Shown piece after piece: positions 55,730 to 64,000 of a stretch of 64,000 nt of DNA (position 1 is the stretch's first letter; each line of letters starts with the position of its first letter). The DNA comes from Sinonovacula constricta (Eukaryota; Mollusca; Bivalvia; Cardiida; Solecurtidae). The notes beneath the pieces are model-generated. The model had not been told where the DNA came from, ran no database searches, and saw nothing but the letters and a program-made list of their open reading frames with translations. Made by a program: the position numbers and the translations under genes. The DNA is taken from positions 64,151,256 to 64,215,255 of the forward strand of contig CM017561.1 of the NCBI GenBank assembly GCA_007844125.1, read 5' to 3'.

Positions 55730-57890
55730 TTAGTCTATCAGTCTACCTCATTAAATACAATACACTATGAATTGTATTTCTTGAATTCTTTGTCATTGTT
55801 AGTATGACCAGTTCCATTGTTCCCCAAGTTAACTCAGTGGTTGAATAAGCCATTCCCTTCAACCTTAATAGGTACAGGTTTGATTATGTCTGATTTTATA
55901 GCAATACTCCATTTACAAAATTCACCTTCATAGTTATACAACAAACCGTTTTTGTGACAATACCATTCGGGGAGCATCACCCGTCTTCGACGGTCTCTTG
56001 TTTTTATTACAAGTTCGTTACCTGGTATATACAAGGTCTAAAAAGTGATTACCATTTTGTGAAAAATTTTTTTTGCAGTAACAAGCAAAATACTTTATAG
56101 AACATTTTAGGCAACTCAGAAATTAATCGTGTGAATATCAAGACCTCGGTGCTTTTCGCAATAAAGTACAGTAAGCAGAAAAAATGGAAAAATCAGTCTT
56201 AAACATGTTGGGTATGTAAAGAATCAATTACATATTTGGCATAGTTTGAATCAAGTCACATGTTTGGTTGATTTGACTTACGTAATATCTTGTTTCTAAA
56301 TGACGCCCAATAGCAAAGCTCTTCTCTTAAAGAGGATATAGCATATTCCGGAGTTTTCTAAGAGGGAGACAAAAAATATAAAAGTATCCTTAAATTCAAA
56401 ACTGGATGGAGAATTTTCAGAAAACCTGGCATGCATGTTTACATTAAAGTATACAAATCATCTGTTGTGTAAATTTTTCAAATTCTATATATTTTCAATT
56501 GCACTTGCTTTATCTTAACCTAGGCAGCGATCAACGACTAGGTCAATCAATGAGGTATCGGCAGTGAAGTTCAGAAGCACACAATACATAAATTATACAT
56601 GTATAACAATTTCACGAGTGATAAACACATTATTTCACAGACTGCACTCACCATGTGTGTTCATCCTTGAAAATAATTGTTTCTTTAATATGTATGTCAC
56701 AAATAATGTGGTTTCCATACCCATTTTCTTTATACTTTAAAACAACATGCTGTTTCCAGCATTTTAATCCCCCTAAATCATTCCCTCTGAACATATATAC
56801 AATCATACTAGTCGATCCATGAAAGATTAAAAAGAAAGTGTAACAATAGAATGCAGTTTTAATTTTAATGGAGTTCATATACAAAAAATATAGATCTAAA
56901 TATAAATATTTAATTATCTGAAATTAAAAAAATATATATAGCCAAATGGCCACACATACATAAAAAATACAGCACATATAAGATCTCTGTGAAACTAAAG
57001 CATCACAATGAGTAATGTACATGGTATTGTCATTTTATGTTAAGGTTAGTGGTTAGCGACACAGTATTCGGGTGAAGTTTTCAATGTTATAAAATTCACA
57101 AAAAAGGCATGAACTATTTTGTTATTTATATTAAATATTATTTTTTAAACACAGCCTTTAAATATCAAAACACCATTTAAACAAGATTGCCCTATATCGC
57201 TCACCTGAGAGTTGTAGATATTTAAATAAAACTTACCAAGGAATATCAGCAATGTTAAACAGATCAAAATAATGTTCACACATATACACAAGCACCATTA
57301 GGACAATCAGTTTCTATTTTTTACTATATTGCCATATATGGAAAATGTTTATCAAAATTCTTTGTCCATGCTTAATAGAGAGCTTGATACTATTGGACAT
57401 TAAGCACATTGGTAATTATGCATGATTATCTCTAAAATAACTGTGGAATGGTGCTAAGGTCTGCTTGTGCATAAGTTTTGTATGGAACTAAGGATAGCTG
57501 GTCCTTTCTTGTCACAAGGTACCTAAGAAATACACTGTAAAATTGCAATTTTATGAATAATGAACATAATATAAAAGAATATGTTTTTATAATGAACATA
57601 ATGTTAAAGAATATGTTTTTATAATGAACATAATATAAAAGAATATGTTTAATAATGTGCTTTTTTCTAGACTAATTCTAGCTTCACAATGATTTCATCC
57701 AGTTGCCAATTATTATTTAAAATAACTTTTATCGAGTTAGCTTTCTTTTTAAAGTGCATTTTTCTATAAGCATTTTGAATCGCCTAAAATGACCCATGAA
57801 CTTTTTTTTATAAACTTCATTTTTCCTTTGTGGTTCAATGTAAGTCTTGAAATGCAAACTGGTCAGCTACCTTCAATATTTTCAACTTCA
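55730..57890. other. Intergenic region between the SPEC3/Stum-like 5' end and the SLC27 3' end
   Basis: It contains a 66-codon minus-strand open frame (55834-56034; charged, no known family) and the 32-bp triple repeat at 57559. Nothing else supported. Confidence 0.5.
57559..57655. repeat. 32-bp tandem repeat, three copies
   Basis: AATGAACATAATATAAAAGA and ATATGTTTTTAT recur at 57559, 57591 and 57623, downstream of the SLC27 stop. Confidence 0.85.
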
Positions 57891-57891
57891 A

Positions 57892-58216
57892 TTAAAAGTT
57901 AATTTCATTTTTAAGAATTTTCTCATAAGCATCTTTTGTAAGCGCTAAATATTTTCCTTCTGCCCTGTCAAAATAAAACAGATCATCCTTCACAACACTG
58001 ATGTCAAAGCCCTCTTTTCTGAGATTAATTTTATTTTGCTTAATGGTGGATGTGAGTTCCAGTTCCTCTTTCTTCACTCGCAGAAAGATGGGTCTGGCAT
58101 AAATAGGAAGAGATTGTTGGCAGTGACGTAAGAACTCATCTCTGGCTCTCTCGTCAAAACTCTTTGAGATTCAGCTATCAGAATAGTGGCCATGCCTGCC
58201 TTCCCATCAGCTTGGC
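57892..58216 (-). CDS. SLC27A: SLC27 terminal exon, with apparent frame break
   Basis: From acceptor GGGTTCACAG the exon reads GQADGKAGMATILIAES in the spliced frame, then hits TGA at 58074-58076. A neighbouring frame starting about ten bases into the break (FDERARDEFLRHCQQSL, PIYARPIFLRV, TIKQNKINLRKEGFD) continues to TAA at 57892-57894 and matches the expected FATP C-terminus. The net shift is one missing base, near 58155-58172, within or next to AAA and TTTT runs. Without the shift the enzyme would lose its C-terminal domain. Confidence 0.9.
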
Positions 58217-61200
58217 CTGTGAACCCGATAAAATAATATAATTGCATAGTTAAAGCTATAAACATCAATCTAAAAAAATATTGATTATAATTAGAAACTG
58301 TGAAATTCAATTATTTATAACATTTTCATACTAGCATTTGATTCTTTTTTCACATCAAGCCCATCTTACAAAGCTGTTTTTTATTTCCATAGGAACATGC
58401 AAATTTTAAGTCCTACTTTTTTAATTCGTTCAAGCTCAGAAATACAAATCACATTATTTATGTCTTAACACAGTCTTTGACAGGTTAACAAGAACTATAC
58501 CCTTAATTTAAAGAACACTAATCAGTTTGTGACATGAATATATGCAGACAGTCTGAATCTCTAAGTCAAGACTTTTCGTTATCATGGTAAATACTTGACT
58601 GAGAAAAAACATCCTGCTTTCATGTTCTTTTCTCTCACTGAGCTACATGTCATGACAGTAATGTCAGCATTGTTAGTCATTCAATTTGATAGTATCTGTT
58701 TATCTTGTTTATCATCCCACCAGCAACATTTCTGTTATCTGGAGAGGCCTTCAATGTGTATAGCATGCCGTGAACATCTGGCATGATACCACAGCTAGTC
58801 ACATTAACATGACACCGGGCCAACTAGTCGTGGAACTGCGGTTATATTTGCTTGAGTGTTAGCAAGGGAGCTATACCACTACCATTTTTAATGACTTTGG
58901 TATGTTGCAGCTAGAGATTGGACCATGGGCCTCTCGTACCTTGAGTCAACACTCTATTGATTGTGCTACCAGGTCCAGTCCATTTGATATTACATCAAGA
59001 TTAATTAAACTCAATTCCAATGCTCCACATACAGAAACATTTCTGAGGATTTAGCTCATGCCCAAATTTGGACTCAGTTTTAAACCATAATATATTAATA
59101 TCTTAACCTTGCCAGGGTTAATTGTGCATAACATATTGGAATTACAACAGTACTTCAGAGTAGGAAGCATGGTAGGTTTCAAAATTTGACCTTTAACAAA
59201 ATCTCAACTGAGAAAGGTTTCTGCAAAGGTTGCATGGGCTTACTTTTTAGAAGGAAAAGGTAAGGGTATATAAAATCAATCCATCTACCTTACCTGAAAC
59301 AGCCACCCCATACACACAGGCGTCCACTATGAAGTCTGGCTCAGTCAGCATGTTACTCACTTCTGTGGTTGATACATTCTCCCCCTTCCATCTACAGGGA
59401 CAGATAAAACATATTTGGGTTAGTACTATGTTTGTTTTGCTAATATTGAATCAACACAATATGGCTCATTATCTTGATGTCCTGGAGTGACATCCATAAA
59501 GAATCTTATTTTTTCTTGTTTATTTTAGATTAAGATTAAATGTTTTCCTGAATGAGGACAGCTTCTTGCATCTAATGGAAATGTTATAAGATATAAGGAA
59601 ATTTCTTCATTTAAGTCAGAAAAAAGGACATTTATGGATATGGTCCCAGCTTAAGGATTACAGACTCTAAGGAGCATTGTCAAAAAATTGATGGAACCTT
59701 ATTTTATTCTAATAAATATTATGAAAGCAATTTAAATTTAAATCACTTTTTTACCATGTTTACAGTTGAACTTAAAATATTCATATTTGAAGATGGTTGC
59801 AGCCAAGCTCCGAAAATAACGAAAATTAAGAGGATACCTACATAACAAAACAATGTGTATTTTTTTTTTAAATATAACTCTAGAATATCTAAATATATGT
59901 TTTTATATTGACTTTCATCAATCTCATAAAGATAATAATGCAAAAAGTAAAACAGCTTAAACTTTTTAACTTTTCAGTAACATATATACTTCACAAAGTG
60001 TTCTGGCAATTGTCCTAATCCTAAAATCATGTACTATATTTTTTGTTAGTGTAAATATCAGTTTCAGTTCAATCAAAATAAAAATTTATTTTATATCTAC
60101 GACATTTAAGAGAATGTGTGACCAAATTACAGGAGATTTTACTATGGGTATTTCATTGTATAGTTTATATAACAAAATAGGTTTCAGTCTTTCAAGTGTG
60201 GGAAATTGGCCAACAATATTCTTGATTCAATATTTATTCAACAACTTAAAATGTAAATATCATTTTAAAAAAGAAAAACATAGTGAGTCATCTAAGATGT
60301 GTTCCACACTAAATTGTTAACTCAAAATTAATTCTGATTAGGATTTAAGCAGTAAATAATTCAATTAGATGACTGTTGGCCAAACAGGATTATTAGAATA
60401 GAAGCCTTTGAAATCAGAAACACTGTGACAGACATTTGACAGTAACACAGTGCAAATATAATTTGATATTAAAAAAAAATACATTGTACAAAAAAAATAT
60501 AACTTTTTAAAACACATACAGTATAAATATGTTATTTCTTGTTATATTCAAACAGTTTTGGTATCATTCTTTCTAGCACTATTTTTGTATTAATAACACA
60601 GGGTTGTTCTTCAGAGATCCTTCAAGTAAATTTGTTCTGTAAACAATCTTTCCCCTCTCTGACATCTTACGATAGCATTATTTTTTTTATTTTGTTATCT
60701 GCCGATTATGCTTGTTGCATATACGAGCTGCCATATTAGACTAATAAATAAGTCACAGTGAAAAACAGCCCCTTACATGACAAACGTTTACTAAAAATAG
60801 ATATTATGAAACTGTTAAAAGAAAGCGAGGAGGCTTCGGGTTTACTTGCATTACTAGCTGACATTAGTCGATATTAACAGATTAATCAAGGTCTGTAATC
60901 CTTCAGTTTAACCCCCTGACATATGACTCAACAGAACCAGTGATGCACCATGGATAAACCAGAAGACCTTTTGACATTAAAAATTATACAACAACTGAAA
61001 CACAAACCCCAGCAATGATATCTTCATATACGTTTGTGAAATGAATAAATGTAAAACTATTGTAAAAACATATGTATGACATATACAAAACAGATAAGTA
61101 GACAAACAAGGTCTTGGCCAGTCATCTTCAATAAGTACTTTATTTGAAAACATTTCCAGTAAGTATTTGTTTTTAATATTTAACGGCACACAGACACTTG

Positions 61201-62781
61201 AAAATACATTCGGTGCTATAATATGGTTAGGTTTATCTTAATATCTTGTAAGTAGGATGGGATAATGTAGGGAACAGGTATTATAATCTAATGAATGAGA
61301 GATATGCAATGTATTGTTTCTTAAGTATATATCATGTCTGTTTACATAAGCCAGTTTATCCAATCAAAGTAAGAGTAAACCAGAGAGTGAACAACTGACC
61401 TAGTTAACACAAACAAATATGTTGTATGTTTGTGATACTGTTTATGATACTGTTTGTTTGTGATACTGTTTGTTTGTGATTTTGTTTGTTTGTGGTATTG
61501 TTTGTATTGTTTGTGATACTGTTTGTTTGTGATACTATTTGTGATACTGTTTGTTTGTGATACTGTTTGTAATACTGTTTGTGATACTGTTTGTGATATT
61601 GTTTGTTTGAGATACTGTTTGTTTGTGATACTGTTTGTTTGTGATAATGTTTGTTTGTGATACTGTTTGTTTGTGATACTGTTTGTTTGTGATAATGTTT
61701 GTTAGCACTTGGCCTAGGAATAGAGACTAGGAACTGTCAATATACTGACATGGGGGAAAGTGACATACAAACTGCAGAACGGTCCATGAAACATTTTCCA
61801 CTTTTCTTAAGAAGTGGATTATAATTTACCATATCTTATGTCCATCTGAAAGAGATGTTAAGCTGCATGTAAGCGGTTTGGCATACAGCCACTCCTGTCC
61901 TATAATGATTATCGTATGACATGGTCAGTCATACCAGCAACCACCCACATTAGCTAAGCATATGGACCATTTGACAATTTGTATGAACTCCTCACACCAT
62001 TTGTTATTTTGAAGGTTTTAGTTCATGCCATCTACAAATGCTAACAAATATTATCACAAACAAAACCCTAATGTTCTTTTGAATAAAGTATGCCAACCAT
62101 TCAGCACCAGTGTACACTTACACTGATTGGATAAGTAGGTTTATGGAAAGTATGCTTCACTGACTGTTTAGGAACAGTCCACTGCAAGAGAAACTGCACC
62201 AATGCAATTTTTAGCAACTGTTAACATGTTTTGCCCATGTTTTGATGATGTTTACCCCACTACATTCTATTGATTTTCTGAGCATGAGAGTGTTTATTGA
62301 AACCTGGACCTACACTTGGACCTACTGCCCAGCACTGCAATGTGAGGATGACGAGAGATATGGTGGTGACCTCTTGGTTTAGGGTACACCATGCACCTCC
62401 GGTACACAGGGCTTTTTAATGTTATATTAACTGTGCTTCAATGGCAGGCTATAGTCTCTGGGCAAAGGTTAAGCAAAAAAGAGAAGGAGACCACTTTACT
62501 TAGCTAGAGTAGGTTAGGATATAAGTAATTGATCACCTGTGTTCAAATGATTGCTTCGAACATGTAAATCATCACACCTGACCATTAAAAACTAAAAAGA
62601 TATATCAGACCTGATTGTTTTGAATGTAGCTGAGATTATTTGAACCTTTGCCTTATATTTTAGATGACAATTATACCTGAAGGTGTCACCAACACGATCA
62701 TTGAAGTAAATATTGTATCTCTCATCTTGAACCATCATGTCCCCGGAGTTGAAGTAACTGTCCCCATCTGTCAACACATTC
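57892..62781 (-). CDS. SLC27A: SLC27 (FATP) acyl-CoA synthetase, last three exons
   Basis: Exons 62677-62781, 59294-59391 and 57892-58216 encode the C-terminal part of a fatty acid transport protein / very-long-chain acyl-CoA synthetase. These ER, peroxisomal or plasma membrane enzymes use ATP to activate long fatty acids to acyl-CoA. Landmarks in order: DSYFNSGDMM and YFNDRVGDTFR, then WKGENVSTTEV (the FATP signature spans this junction), VYGVAVSG, KAGMATILIAE, then LPIYARPIFLRV, TIKQNK (probable C-terminal catalytic lysine) and KEGFDISVVKDDLFYFD near the end. All introns are GT-AG with matching phases. The N-terminal two thirds lie beyond the right edge. The last exon contains a one-base frame break near 58155-58172. 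I cannot say which SLC27 subtype it is. Confidence 0.92.
58690..58985 (-). mobile_element. SINE-B copy in the SLC27 intron
   Basis: GTTTATCATCCCACCAGCAA, GCATGCCGTGAACATCTGGC, AACTAGTCGTGGAACTGCGG and a head ending GATTGTGCTACCAGGTCCAG. Confidence 0.85.
59294..59391 (-). CDS. SLC27A: SLC27 second-last exon
   Basis: 98 nt from a CCCTGTAG acceptor to a TTTCAG|GTAAGG donor. It encodes WKGENVSTTEVSNMLTEPDF and then IVDACVYGVAVS. The RWKGENV motif is completed by joining to the upstream exon. Confidence 0.93.
59392..62676 (-). other. SLC27A: SLC27 intron
   Basis: GT-AG intron of 3.3 kb between the RWKGENV exons. It holds the GTTTGTTTGTGATACT minisatellite and otherwise AT-rich sequence. Confidence 0.8.
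61421..61699. repeat. GTTTGTTTGTGATACT minisatellite
   Basis: About 20 copies of a 16-bp unit (TGTTTGTTTGTGATAC) mixed with shorter 12-bp forms that lack one GTTT. It lies in the SLC27 intron between 59392 and 62676. Confidence 0.93.
62677..62781 (-). CDS. SLC27A: SLC27 third-last exon
   Basis: 105 nt from a TTGTTTCAG acceptor to an AG|GTATAA donor. It encodes NVLTDGDSYFNSGDMM and then YNIYFNDRVGDTFR, the nucleotide-binding A7/A8 region shared by ANL adenylating enzymes and typical of FATPs. Confidence 0.93.
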
Positions 62782-63124
62782 CTGAAACAATGATTTGTTC
62801 CATTGTAGTATAAATAAAATCAACACAATTACTGATCATCATGACTTTAATGTTCCCACTCTCTAATAAAACAAGTTAATCTCTTTTGTATGCAGCTTAG
62901 ATATGTAAGTTCATGTATGTAAGACTTATATGTAACATACAAAAGGTTTTCTAACCATGACTTTTCTAAACAGATCAGCCAGTTCCAGATAATGAAACTC
63001 TCCCTAATAGCAAAAACTAATATGTGGACAACTTAAATTGTTAAACAAGAATTATAAATAAAGATGACGAAAAACCATGGATACCTTTGTGTGTCAACTT
63101 ATATGGAAACTAGGTAAAATTGTT

Positions 63125-63330
63125 TTGTTATATTGCTGACACATTTATGGTTATATTAGTGATGTCCAGTTAATTATTGGTGGAGGAAGACCCCAGATTG
63201 ATGTTTAAGTAGAAGTATAGGTGCACTGCAGCTGGAAAACCACCCCATATAAAAGTTCCAATTAGACTAAAATGCCTGTGTTGAGGGGCTGGGGAATTAC
63301 AGGAAGGCAACAGTAACCCCTAGGGCATAG
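63125..63330 (-). mobile_element. SINE-A copy in an SLC27 intron
   Basis: GTGATGTCCAGTTAATTATT, GGAGGAAGACCCCAGATTGA, TGCAGCTGGAAAACCACCCC and a decayed head ending AGGGCATAGGCCC. Confidence 0.7.
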
Positions 63331-63749
63331 GCCCAGTTCTGGCACGTTGCTTTGAGAGTTATCAGAGCAGTCCATTTGACAGTGTTGTATACTGTAATAG
63401 GACAGAATTCAATGCTGCAATAAATTTAAATGTTTTTTTTTATCAAGGCATACAAATTTAGAAAATCAGTTAACATGGTTCAAGTTGGGGTTGCTGTAAT
63501 CGAAAAAGTAGCAGAGGTGATAGTAGAAACAGAAGACAGGAGTTGAAGAAAAAACAAAATATTGTTATGATAACTTGGAAAGTAGAATTTTATTGGATTC
63601 ATAACTAAGACAAGAATGTGGTTAATCATGTTAGTTGTCTGAACTTAAAATGCTAATATTGACCCACATTGTGTACATTTCACAGACTTGAAAATGCTTA
63701 AAAGGGATTGACTTAATTGTTGGCATTGTTTTTGCAGATTAGACAAATC

Positions 63750-64000
63750 AAAATAATGTTTGTTTGCTGGGTTTCTTCATTCCCACCAACATTATTTCAG
63801 TTACCTGGAGATGGTGTCCACTTGAAGCAGATAAAGAGGTGCCTCCACTGTGTAAAGCATGCTGTGGACACCTGGCATTCGGGTCAACCAGTTGTGGAAC
63901 TACCTTTATATTTGCTTGAGCATTAACAAGGGAGCTATACCACTACCATTTTTAATGACTGTGGTATGTCGTGGCCCGGAATCAAACCCGGGGTCTCTCC
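63750..64000 (-). mobile_element. SINE-B copy, runs off the window
   Basis: GTTTGTTTGCTGGGTTTCTT, GTGTCCACTTGAAGCAGATA, GGTCAACCAGTTGTGGAACT and the B box CCCGGAATCAAACCCGGGGT (reverse strand). The A box lies beyond the edge. Confidence 0.85.

Overview
This window is AT-rich animal nuclear DNA with spliced genes, long introns and many tRNA-derived SINEs, foldback elements and tandem arrays. The gene families (an invertebrate SPEC3/Stum protein, a STIMATE orthologue, an SLC27 acyl-CoA synthetase) and the repeat style suggest a lophotrochozoan, most likely a bivalve mollusc. That placement is inference; no species can be named from the sequence alone.

Layout. From 1 to about 27 kb the sequence is mostly intron or flanking DNA full of mobile elements. 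At its right end is the first coding exon of a minus-strand SH3-domain gene (26970-27155), with a probable 45-nt second exon 8 kb downstream (19069-19113) and weaker exon candidates further on. This gene is divergent from a complete plus-strand STIMATE/TMEM110 gene (seven coding exons, 27967-32484, 291 codons), with 811 bp between the start codons. From 32.5 to 45 kb lies a convergent intergenic region holding dispersed elements and a 4.3-kb array of a 49-bp repeat (39.1-43.3 kb).

From 45.1 to about 54.3 kb is a minus-strand SPEC3/Stum-family membrane protein gene with three coding exons. Its second intron carries a 3.5-kb array of a 32-bp repeat, and a long (CA)n tract lies a few bases inside its first intron. 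Its last exon has an apparent one-base frame break before a proline-rich C-terminus. From 57.9 kb to the right edge are the last three exons of a minus-strand SLC27 (FATP, very-long-chain acyl-CoA synthetase) gene. Its final exon also carries a one-base frame break. Two single-base breaks in otherwise well conserved exons suggest sequencing or assembly indels at least as much as real mutations.

Mobile DNA: at least three tRNA-derived SINE families (called A, B and C here), a TTAA-flanked MITE of about 500 bp (two full copies), a foldback family built on an AGGCAAATAGTGTAGATCC arm, and two copies of a tRNA-like core enclosed by inverted repeats. The four genes have no evident shared pathway: STIMATE acts at ER-plasma membrane junctions, SLC27 activates fatty acids, SPEC3/Stum is a small membrane protein, and the SH3 gene is an adaptor or signalling protein of unknown identity.
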